A stretch of DNA of 47,408 nt, taken from positions 1 through 47,408 of the forward strand of contig SYMW01000044.1 of NCBI GenBank assembly GCA_005805305.1. The letters run 5' to 3'. The translations under genes and the position numbers were made by a program. Positions 18,409-26,531 of the stretch are shown piece after piece. Below the pieces are notes generated by a model. It saw only the letters and a list, made by a program, of their open reading frames with translations, made no database searches and was not told the origin of the DNA. This stretch comes from Verrucomicrobiales bacterium (GTDB lineage: Bacteria; Verrucomicrobiota; Verrucomicrobiia; Limisphaerales; F1-80-MAGS106). The stretch's first letter is position 1. Each line of letters opens with the position of its first letter.

Positions 18409-20277
18409 ATGAGACCGAGGCACTCAAAGCGGCGGCCTTGGCGGTGGATGACGCTGCTCTCGGATCGGCCGCTCTCTCATTGGGTGAACTGTTTTGGCGC
18501 TGAGAACTCTCATTCGGGCGGTTCATTTTCGCGTGGTTCGCGTGGTTCGCGGTTCATCCCAACCGCGGTTTCTAGGTTCACTCCGATCTCGCTCCTTGTC
18601 TTGCTGCTCGCGGCCCCATTTCTCCTCCCGCCCGTCTGGAGTGCGGTGTCTCCAAAAAATTCAATCCAACTGACCGATGTCACTGGACGGTCCGGAATCA
18701 GTTTCATCCACACGGATGGAAGTTCCGGCCGGCGCTACATTGTCGAGACTGTGGCGTCCGGCCTGGCGACGTTTGATTTCGACGGCGACGGGTTAATCGA
18801 CATCCTGTTTCTCAATGGCGCGCCCCTCCCGGGTTCGCCCACCAATAGTCCGCCGGCGCGAAATGCCCTTTATCGCAACGAGGGAAACTGGAAATTCAAG
18901 GACGTGACCGAAGCGGCGGGACTGGCCGATCACGAATATCACCTGGGAGTGTGCGTGGGTGACTATGACAACGACGGCCATCCCGATGTTTACTTGAACA
19001 ACTTTGGGCGAAACATCCTTTACCGAAATACTGGACGCGGGACCTTTACCGATGTGACGCGGGAGGCCGGCGTGGAGGTGACCGATCATGTTGGTGCCGG
19101 GGCCTGTTTTTTGGATATGGACGGGGACGGGGACCTGGACTTGTTTGCAGCCAATTATGTCGAATTCACGTTTGAGAATCACAAGACTTCGATCATGAAC
19201 GGCTTTCCAGCCTACGTGGGACCCCTTCAATATCCAGCCACTTCCAACCGGCTGTTCCGAAACGACGGAAAGGGAAAATTTACGGACGTGAGCCTCAGTT
19301 CGGGCATCGCTGCCCAACGCGGCTCCGGCATGGGTGTGATTGCGGCGGATCTAGACAACGACGGAGACACCGATATCGTGCTGGCCAACGATCTTCGACC
19401 CAATTTCGTCTGGCTGAACGATGGCACCGGGAAATTCAAAGAAGTCGGCGCGCTGCTCGGGCTGGCCTACGACTCCTCTGGAAATGTCCAGGGTAACATG
19501 GGTGTGGAGTGCGCCGACTGGAACCATGACGGATGGCTTGATTTCTATATCACCACCTATCAACGGCAGTTTTCAACGCTTTACCAGAACAACAAAGGGC
19601 TATATTTTGATGACGCCACGCGGGTAACCGGAGCCGGGACGGGCACCTATCCGCATGTAACCTGGGGCACGGGCATCATCGATCTGGATAACGACGCGCA
19701 TCGGGATTTGTTTATTGCCTGCGGTCATCTGATCGACACCGTGGATGAATTTGATGATACGACGAGTTATCACGCGCGGAATATTGTGCTCCGAAACACG
19801 GGAGGGGGAAGGTTTGAGAATGTCTCAGCCCAGTGTGGCGACGGCCTGTTGCCCAAGCTGAGCAGCCGCGGCGCTGCCTTTGACGATCTCGACAACGACG
19901 GTGACGTGGATGTGGTCGTGCTGAATTCGCGGCGCGAACCGACTTTGCTCAGAAACGACTCCAGCCGGACCAACCATTGGGTGCAATTTCGCCTCCAGGG
20001 CGTCAAAACCAATCGGGACGGCGTGGGCGCGCGAGTGACCGTGGTGTCGGGCGATCTTACCCAGATCGGTGAAGTTCACAGCGGACGCAGCTACCAGAGC
20101 GATTTCGGTAAATGCCTGCATTTCGGTTTGGGTCCACGTGTGAAGATCGACGAAGTCCGAGTGAAGTGGATCGGTGGCGGCGTGGATGTCGTGCGCAACA
20201 TCGGTGTGGACCATCGATGGACCCTTGTGGAAGGTCGCGGCGCGGTGTCGTCGGCGGAGCAGATCAAGGCGCCATGA
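18409..20277 (+). CDS. Secreted FG-GAP/UnbV (CRTAC1-like) protein, first tandem copy
   Basis: 622 residues. The leader is long and basic, then a hydrophobic export segment (about 63-80, ISLLVLLLAAPFLLPPVW). FG-GAP repeats with DFDGDGLIDI, DYDNDGHPDV, DMDGDGDLDL, DLDNDGDTDI and DLDNDGDVDV loops fill about 90-520. A C-terminal ASPIC/UnbV domain spans about 523-605 (GVGARVTVVSGD, HSGRSYQSDFG). The leader is partly encoded by a 9-bp-period microrepeat (18528-18552), so the true start may be downstream. The start lies one base after the TPR stop, and the stop overlaps the next gene as ATGA. It is the tandem paralog of the next gene. Role unknown; calcium-dependent binding is family inference. Confidence 0.92.
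   Translation: MRPRHSKRRPWRWMTLLSDRPLSHWVNCFGAENSHSGGSFSRGSRGSRFIPTAVSRFTPISLLVLLLAAPFLLPPVWSAVSPKNSIQLTDVTGRSGISFIHTDGSSGRRYIVETVASGLATFDFDGDGLIDILFLNGAPLPGSPTNSPPARNALYRNEGNWKFKDVTEAAGLADHEYHLGVCVGDYDNDGHPDVYLNNFGRNILYRNTGRGTFTDVTREAGVEVTDHVGAGACFLDMDGDGDLDLFAANYVEFTFENHKTSIMNGFPAYVGPLQYPATSNRLFRNDGKGKFTDVSLSSGIAAQRGSGMGVIAADLDNDGDTDIVLANDLRPNFVWLNDGTGKFKEVGALLGLAYDSSGNVQGNMGVECADWNHDGWLDFYITTYQRQFSTLYQNNKGLYFDDATRVTGAGTGTYPHVTWGTGIIDLDNDAHRDLFIACGHLIDTVDEFDDTTSYHARNIVLRNTGGGRFENVSAQCGDGLLPKLSSRGAAFDDLDNDGDVDVVVLNSRREPTLLRNDSSRTNHWVQFRLQGVKTNRDGVGARVTVVSGDLTQIGEVHSGRSYQSDFGKCLHFGLGPRVKIDEVRVKWIGGGVDVVRNIGVDHRWTLVEGRGAVSSAEQIKAP
18528..18552. repeat. 9-bp tandem microrepeat inside a leader sequence
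   Basis: Two exact units TTCGCGTGG followed by TTCGCGG. It resembles the intergenic units at 9728-9745 in period and form. Being nine bases long, the units keep the reading frame and add Arg/Gly/Ser residues upstream of the signal peptide of the FG-GAP protein. Confidence 0.7.
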
Positions 20278-21998
20278 ACCCGGGATTTCTGCTTAGGGTC
20301 CGTGCAAAAATAACTTCCGGTTTTGGCGGGTGTCGGGGACTGCTGTCGTTTAACGTTCTTACTGCCTGTTTGCTAGGGGCTGTCGCCGGAGTTTTGCCGC
20401 AGGCGGCGGACGTCGCTTCACCAATTCAGTTCAAGGATGTGACTCAAGAATCAGGGATCCAATTTGTTCATACCGACGGCAGCTCAGGACGCCGCTATAT
20501 TGTGGAGAACGTGGCCAGCGGCCTGGCGACGTTCGATTTTGATGGCGACGGGAAGGTTGATATTTTGTTTTTGAACGGAGCGCCGTTGCCGGGAGTTGGA
20601 GCAGTCACACCGGCCCCGCGAAACGCGCTGTATCGAAACGAAGGAGGTTGGAAATTTTCCGACGTAACGGCGACGGCCGGACTGACGAACTCCGGTTACC
20701 ATCTCGGGGTTTGCGTCGGTGACTATGACAACGATGGCGATTTGGATGTTTATCTCAACAATTTTGGGCCCAACTACTTGTACCGGAACAATGGAAACGG
20801 AACTTTCACGGATGTGACGGCAGCAGCGGGGGTGGGGGTGGGGGATCATGTCGGGGCGGGCGCCTGTTTTCTGGATATCGATGCCGATGGCGATCTGGAC
20901 CTGTTTGTTGCAAACTACGTCAATTTCACCCTGGCCAAGAACCAATCCCGAGTGGTCAACGGCCACCCTGCCTACGTGGGGCCAATGGTCTATGGACCGG
21001 CTGCATCAGTTCTCTTCCGAAACAACGGAAACGGGACGTTTACGGACATTAGTCGTGAATCGGGTATCGCGGCCCATGCGGGGACCGGCATGGGAGTGGT
21101 GTGTGCGGACTACGATAGAGATGGAGATACGGACATCATCGTCGGCAATGACGCGATGGCGAATTTCGTTTGGAACAATGATGGTACTGGGCATTTCAAG
21201 GAGGTTGGTCTTTTTTCCGGGCTGGCCTATGACGCCCAGGGCATTGGACAGGGGACGATGGGCGTAGAATGCGGGGACTTCGACAATGACGGGCAGCTTG
21301 ATTTCCACATGACGTCGTATCAGAAGCAGTGGGCAATTCTCTATCGTGGGGTGGGACGGGGGATGTTTGATGACGTGACCCATACTTCCGGTGCCGGTGC
21401 CGGGACCTATAACCAGGTGGAGTGGGGCAACGGACTTTGTGACTTCGACAACGACGGGGATCGCGATCTTTTTATCGCTTGCGGTCATCTTCAGGACAAT
21501 ATCAAGCTTTGGGATGACACGGCGAGTTTTGAAGCTCGCAACATTTTGCTGGAGAACACCGGAAAGGGGAGGTTTGCCGACGTTTCAGCCCGCGCTGGAG
21601 ATGGGATGAATGTCAAGCTGAGCAGCCGCGGGGCGGCGTTTGATGATTTGGATAACGATGGGGACCTGGACGCCGTGGTCCTCAACTCACGACGCGAACC
21701 CACGCTGCTGCGGAATGACAGTCCTGGAAAAAATCACTGGATTCGCATTCAGCCGCGGGGCTCGCGGAGCAATCGGGATGGGATTGGTGCGCACATCAAG
21801 GTCGCAGCGGGTGATTTGAAGATGGTCGCTGAAGTGCATAGCGGGCGTGGGTACCAAAGCCACTTCGGGATGGTGCCTCATTTTGGCTTGGGCCAGCGGA
21901 CGCTGGTAGATCGAATCGAGGTTCACTGGGTCGGTGGCAGAACAAATATTTTGGAGAATGTGGGTGTGGATCGGGTGGTTCCGATACTGGAGAGGTAG
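20274..21998 (+). CDS. Secreted FG-GAP/UnbV (CRTAC1-like) protein, second tandem copy
   Basis: 574 residues from ATG 20274, which overlaps the previous stop (ATGA) and puts a normal signal peptide at the N terminus (hydrophobic about 24-45); the frame is open further upstream only because it lies over the first copy. Acidic FG-GAP loops and shared blocks such as DGSSGRRYIVE, LATFDFDGDG and LSSRGAAFDDLDNDGD match the first copy along the whole length. An ASPIC/UnbV domain spans about 488-570 with HSGRGYQSHFG. With the TPR gene these form a three-gene coupled operon. The tandem copies probably arose by duplication and may form hetero-oligomers (inference). Confidence 0.93.
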   Translation: MNPGFLLRVRAKITSGFGGCRGLLSFNVLTACLLGAVAGVLPQAADVASPIQFKDVTQESGIQFVHTDGSSGRRYIVENVASGLATFDFDGDGKVDILFLNGAPLPGVGAVTPAPRNALYRNEGGWKFSDVTATAGLTNSGYHLGVCVGDYDNDGDLDVYLNNFGPNYLYRNNGNGTFTDVTAAAGVGVGDHVGAGACFLDIDADGDLDLFVANYVNFTLAKNQSRVVNGHPAYVGPMVYGPAASVLFRNNGNGTFTDISRESGIAAHAGTGMGVVCADYDRDGDTDIIVGNDAMANFVWNNDGTGHFKEVGLFSGLAYDAQGIGQGTMGVECGDFDNDGQLDFHMTSYQKQWAILYRGVGRGMFDDVTHTSGAGAGTYNQVEWGNGLCDFDNDGDRDLFIACGHLQDNIKLWDDTASFEARNILLENTGKGRFADVSARAGDGMNVKLSSRGAAFDDLDNDGDLDAVVLNSRREPTLLRNDSPGKNHWIRIQPRGSRSNRDGIGAHIKVAAGDLKMVAEVHSGRGYQSHFGMVPHFGLGQRTLVDRIEVHWVGGRTNILENVGVDRVVPILER

Positions 21999-22289
21999 GC
22001 GCCGGACAAATCGTGGTGACTCAGCGCTTCCGACGCCGGTGGGTATGCCCCGAGGTTTTATCCTTCAAACCGCAGTGGCTCCAGTTCGATCTTCTTCCGA
22101 GGCCATTTCGAGGTTCGAGAGGGCTCTCAGCCTCTTAATTGAAAGTCCCCAGAGTGAGGTTTTCCTTGGCTTATACCTGTCTTCAACTGAAAACAGCACA
22201 GAACCTTCGGATTGAACGCGTGAATCGATCTTGACCCTTTCAATGAAGCTCATTAGAACTGTTACCACCCTGTCAAAACATCAGATATT
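21999..22289. other. Intergenic region before the discoidin-repeat gene
   Basis: About 290 bases with no gene. It contains the promoter-like sequence at 22231-22259. No terminator with a T-run was found after the FG-GAP gene. Confidence 0.6.
22231..22259 (+). promoter_or_regulatory. Possible sigma-70-type promoter
   Basis: TTGACC (22231-22236) and TAGAAC (22254-22259) are separated by 17 bases, 31 bases before the ATG of the discoidin-repeat gene. They match 5/6 and 4/6 of the E. coli consensus. The promoter rules of this organism are not known, so this is only suggestive. Confidence 0.35.
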
Positions 22290-25200
22290 ATGAGTAAACC
22301 CAAACTTCTACTGGGAAGGCTCTGCCTTCTCTCAGCAGCTTTGCTTTCCGCTTTGGCCGCTCAGGCGCAGAGTGATGTGACACAACCTGGCGATCCAATC
22401 ATCGCCTCGTCATCAAACAGCCCTGGTTCTGAGGGCGTCGCGAATGCCATTGATGGCAAACCCACAAAGTATTTGAATTTCGACACGCGAACCGGGGGGA
22501 AACCCTCTGGTTTCGTGGTCTCCCCCTCCATCGGGGTCACCGTCGTCACTGGCATCACTCTCCAATCAGCCAACGACGCAATCGAGCGCGACCCCAAAAT
22601 AGTCACCCTCGAAGGTTCCAATGACGATACGGTCACCGCCTTCAGTGCGGGCAATTGGGAAGCCATCACGACGTTGAGCGACATCCCAGCTTATACGTCT
22701 CGGTTTCAAACCCAGGCGTTCTCTTTCGACAACACGAAGCCCTTCCGGCACTACAGGGTCACCGTGCTCGAGACTCAAACAGTCAACGGGTGCTGCTTCC
22801 AAATCGCCGAAGTGGAACTGTTGGGGACCTTGCTTCCTCAAGACGTGACCCAACCCGGTGATCCGATCGTTGCTTCTTCCACAAACAGCCCTGGATCCGA
22901 AGGCGTGGCAAACGCCATCGACGGCAAACCCACCAAATACCTCAATTTCGACACGCGAACCGGCGGCAAACCTTCAGGATTCCTGGTCACTCCTGGAATC
23001 GGAGTCACACGAGTCACGGGCCTCTCCTTGCAATCCGCGAACGACGCGATCGAGCGTGATCCCAAGATCGTCATGCTTGAAGGCTCCAACGACGCAACTG
23101 CCGCTAACTTCGGCGCGGGCAATTGGGAGATGATTGCGAAACTCGACAACATCCCCGCCTTCACCGCCCGGTTTCAAACGAAATACTTTTCGTTTCCCAA
23201 CACCAAACTCTACAGGCACTACCGGTTCACCGTGCTGGAGACCCAAACCGTCAACGGATGCTGCTTCCAAATCGCCGAAGTCGAGATTCTCGGAAACGCG
23301 TTGCCGGCTGACGTGACCCAACCCGGAGATGCGGTGATCGCCTCCTCGTCCAACAGCCCCGGTTCTGAAGGCGTGGCCAATGTCATTGATAACAAACCCA
23401 CGAAATATCTCAATTTCGACACCCGGACCGGTGGCAAGCCTTCCGGTTTGGTTGTCACTCCTTCTGTAGGCCGCACTCTCGTGACCGCGATCACGATGCA
23501 ATCCGCCAACGACGCCGTCGAGCGTGATCCCAAGATCATCATGCTTGAAGGATCCAACGACAACACCATCTCCGCCTTCGATGCTGGCAATTGGGAGTTG
23601 ATTGTGAAACTCGACAACATCCCGGCTTACACCGCACGCTTCCAGCCCCAATCTTTCGGGTTCGATAACTGCAAAGCCTACAAGCACTACCGCTGGACCG
23701 TTCTGGAGACCCAGACTGTCAACGGTTGTTGTTTCCAACTCGCTGAACTCGAACTGCACGGCACGGGCGCTCAAGACGTGACGCAGCCGGGCGATCCTGT
23801 CATCGCCTCCTCGACGAACAGCCCCGGCTCCGAAGGCGTCGCCAACGCGATCGACGGCAAGCCCACAAAGTATCTTAACTTCGACACTCGGACAAACGGC
23901 AAGCCTTCCGGATTTGTGGTTTCTCCTTCTGTCGGTGCGACCACGATTATTGGCATCACGCTGCAATCCGCCAACGACGCCCCCGAACGAGATCCAAAGA
24001 TCGTCCGCGTCGAAGGATCCAATGACAGCGCCGTCACCGCATTTAACGCTGGGAACTGGACGGAGATTGCGAAACTAGACAACATTCCTGCTTACACGGC
24101 CCGGTTTCAAACGCAGGAGTTCTACTTCTGCAACACCAAACCCTACAGGCATTATCGTGTCACGGTTGTCGAAACCCAAACGGTCAATGGGTGCTGCTTC
24201 CAGATCGCCGAAGTGGAGTTGATTGCGGCGGTCACCAGCGCGCCAGATTTCGCGCGTTTCACTTCGCAGCCGGTGGACACATTGGTTCTGGAAAACCAAG
24301 CGGCCACGTTTTTCGCGGGACTCAACGGACCATGGCCCGTGCAATGGTACAAGAACGGTCAAGTTATCCCTGGCGCGGTGAAAACTTCGTTCACCACCGA
24401 AGCCGTCACTCCGGTCAATGCGACCAATATTTACAACTGCCAGATTGTCGGCCGTGAAACGAGTTCTCCAGCCAAAGCGGTGCTCTTCGCGCCAACAAGC
24501 CAGCCGACCAGCGTGGCTGTGAGCTTCATCGGCAGCGGCGCCAACGGAGCACCGACTTCCGTGAGGCCCGATGACATTATCGGCATCCAACCGCAAGCAT
24601 ACTGGAACAACGCCTCCGGGGGGAGCGCTGCCTTGCCAGATCTCGGCGCCGATCCTCTGGTTCCGTTCGTCGATAGTTTGAACAAGGAAACTGCGGTCAC
24701 CTTCGAATGGATCACTTCGGGCACTTGGGGCGCGGGCACCGGCGATTCCACCGGAACGCAACGCATGTTGAACGGACTCACCCTCGACGGTCTCGGAGGT
24801 GAACCCGCAACCTACACCTTCTCGAATGTGCCGGCGGGGACTCATGCCGTGATTGCCTACGTAGTGAGCCCACCTCTCCAATTCCAGAACGTGGCTTACA
24901 AAATCAGTGGCGCCACCGACCAGACCTACTACATCCGCGCCATGAATTCGGATGAATACAACGCCGCGCCTGGTTTCTACCGCGGGTCCAGCACTGATCC
25001 CGCAAATCCAACCATCGCCAGCTACGTGCGTTTCGACAACGTTCGCCCGAGCGCCGCGGGAACGATTACATTGTTCGTCGATATGACCACGCCTGGATTT
25101 GATCGCGGAACTGGTGTGAACGGCATTCAATTGGTTTTGAACGCCACGGCACCCCCGCCGCTTCCTGTGATCACGGTGCATCCTCAGCCGACAGTCGCAC

Positions 25201-26372
25201 CAGAGGCCGGCACGGCGAGGCTTACGGTCACCGCCACGGGTGACAATCTCACCTATCAATGGCGCAAGGATGGCCGCAGCTTGCCGAACGGCGGCAACGT
25301 CAGCGGGGCCACAACCGCGACTCTCTCCATCACTGGATTCAGCGCGGCCGACCAAGGGATCTACAGCGTTGCCGTGTTTAACGCAGGTGGCAGCACAATC
25401 AGCAAGAACGCCGCCGCGAGACTCTCGAAATTCCAAATTGGGGAGTCGCTCGCGGGTTACTGGAAATTCGACGAGGCTACGGGCAACACTGCCGCTAACG
25501 CGGTTTCCGGAGGCAAAGTCGGCACCGTAAACGGCACCGCGACCAGGGCATCCGGAAGGATCGCCAATGGCTTCACGTTTGATGGAGCCACCTACATCAT
25601 GGTGGATGATTACGCCAAAGCCACTCGGCAGATCGCCGCTTCGGCTTGGGTGAACTTAACACCAGGCTTGGCCGCCGATGTCACCATCATCCGCAACGGG
25701 TTGGGTGAAATCGTGCGTCAGTCCGCCAACGTCGGCCAGTTCGAACTCGGGATTGTGGCGGATGCCAACGACGGCCTCATGAAGCCCATGGCCGCTATCC
25801 GGGCCGGTCCTAACGTGGTCCGGATCACAGGCGCCGCCGCCTTCCCCACCGGTCCTTGGCATCACCTGGCATTCAGCGCCGACGGCGCCCAGTTGCGCCT
25901 TTATGTGGACGGAAAGGAAGTCGCTTCCAGCGACTATCTCGATGTCATCCCGGCGCCCAGCGTTCCGTGGTTGTCGATCGGAGCACGCTTGAATTACACG
26001 GATCCGGCGGATCCAGCCAGTGGTCTGGCTCCGGACTCAACTTCGCCTAACTTCATGGTGGGCGGAGTGGATGATCTCGCCTTGTGGAACCGGGGACTGT
26101 CCGCGACTGAAGTCGGCCTGATCTATTCCGAAGGCCTGAAAGGCACGATGTTGTCCTCCGTGGTGGTGCCGAAAGTGGTCGTCGATGAGCCTTCCACGTT
26201 CACCGGCATTGCCGTGAGCGGCGGAAACATTGTCATCACTTGGAAGGGCAGCGCCGCCGTTCAGTCGGCAACTTCAGTGACCGGACCTTACACGGACGTC
26301 GCGGGCGCCACAGGTGGTACGCTCACTGCGCCCATTACGGCCGAGCCGAAGTTCTATCGTTTCAAACCTTGA
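22290..26372 (+). CDS. Secreted exoprotein with four tandem discoidin-like repeats, Ig and LamG
   Basis: 1360 residues. Signal peptide ends at LAAQAQS (about 28). Four near-identical discoidin (F5/8 C)-like repeats of 155-156 residues begin DVTQPGD at about 29, 185, 341 and 496; each carries GVANAIDGKPTKYLNF (copy 3: NVIDNKPTKYLNF) and ends NGCCFQ(I/L)AE. Then an Ig-like domain (about 651-737), a beta-rich region I do not recognise (about 739-951), another Ig-like domain (about 957-1047), LamG (about 1054-1280) and the C-terminal module (about 1289-1360) shared with two other exoproteins here. Discoidin and LamG folds bind sugars or surfaces, so multivalent glycan or cell-wall binding is inferred; no catalytic domain is seen. 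It is a single-gene unit with its own terminator. Confidence 0.92.
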   Translation: MSKPKLLLGRLCLLSAALLSALAAQAQSDVTQPGDPIIASSSNSPGSEGVANAIDGKPTKYLNFDTRTGGKPSGFVVSPSIGVTVVTGITLQSANDAIERDPKIVTLEGSNDDTVTAFSAGNWEAITTLSDIPAYTSRFQTQAFSFDNTKPFRHYRVTVLETQTVNGCCFQIAEVELLGTLLPQDVTQPGDPIVASSTNSPGSEGVANAIDGKPTKYLNFDTRTGGKPSGFLVTPGIGVTRVTGLSLQSANDAIERDPKIVMLEGSNDATAANFGAGNWEMIAKLDNIPAFTARFQTKYFSFPNTKLYRHYRFTVLETQTVNGCCFQIAEVEILGNALPADVTQPGDAVIASSSNSPGSEGVANVIDNKPTKYLNFDTRTGGKPSGLVVTPSVGRTLVTAITMQSANDAVERDPKIIMLEGSNDNTISAFDAGNWELIVKLDNIPAYTARFQPQSFGFDNCKAYKHYRWTVLETQTVNGCCFQLAELELHGTGAQDVTQPGDPVIASSTNSPGSEGVANAIDGKPTKYLNFDTRTNGKPSGFVVSPSVGATTIIGITLQSANDAPERDPKIVRVEGSNDSAVTAFNAGNWTEIAKLDNIPAYTARFQTQEFYFCNTKPYRHYRVTVVETQTVNGCCFQIAEVELIAAVTSAPDFARFTSQPVDTLVLENQAATFFAGLNGPWPVQWYKNGQVIPGAVKTSFTTEAVTPVNATNIYNCQIVGRETSSPAKAVLFAPTSQPTSVAVSFIGSGANGAPTSVRPDDIIGIQPQAYWNNASGGSAALPDLGADPLVPFVDSLNKETAVTFEWITSGTWGAGTGDSTGTQRMLNGLTLDGLGGEPATYTFSNVPAGTHAVIAYVVSPPLQFQNVAYKISGATDQTYYIRAMNSDEYNAAPGFYRGSSTDPANPTIASYVRFDNVRPSAAGTITLFVDMTTPGFDRGTGVNGIQLVLNATAPPPLPVITVHPQPTVAPEAGTARLTVTATGDNLTYQWRKDGRSLPNGGNVSGATTATLSITGFSAADQGIYSVAVFNAGGSTISKNAAARLSKFQIGESLAGYWKFDEATGNTAANAVSGGKVGTVNGTATRASGRIANGFTFDGATYIMVDDYAKATRQIAASAWVNLTPGLAADVTIIRNGLGEIVRQSANVGQFELGIVADANDGLMKPMAAIRAGPNVVRITGAAAFPTGPWHHLAFSADGAQLRLYVDGKEVASSDYLDVIPAPSVPWLSIGARLNYTDPADPASGLAPDSTSPNFMVGGVDDLALWNRGLSATEVGLIYSEGLKGTMLSSVVVPKVVVDEPSTFTGIAVSGGNIVITWKGSAAVQSATSVTGPYTDVAGATGGTLTAPITAEPKFYRFKP
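22374..24230 (+). repeat. Four in-gene tandem repeats of about 468 bp
   Basis: Units start at 22374, 22842, 23310 and 23775, so spacings are 468, 468 and 465 bases. They encode the discoidin-like domains. Long identical stretches at DNA level suggest recent expansion or gene conversion. Confidence 0.92.
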
Positions 26373-26404
26373 TCTGAGGAGTTCTCAGAGTTGGTTTCAT
26401 TCAC

Positions 26405-26438
26405 GGAGGCCGGGGTTATTCCCCGGCCTCCTTTTTTT
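26405..26438 (+). terminator. Intrinsic terminator after the discoidin-repeat gene
   Basis: GGAGGCCGGGG (26405-26415) pairs perfectly with CCCCGGCCTCC (26421-26431) around TTATT, followed by seven T residues (26432-26438). It lies 33 bases after the stop. Confidence 0.93.
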
Positions 26439-26531
26439 GTGGAGGTGCCCGGATGCACCGATGGAGCTCCCCGTTCTCAAACCAATGGATTGCCAAATGA
26501 GATCACGGTGCAATGATGCGCCCGACTCGGC

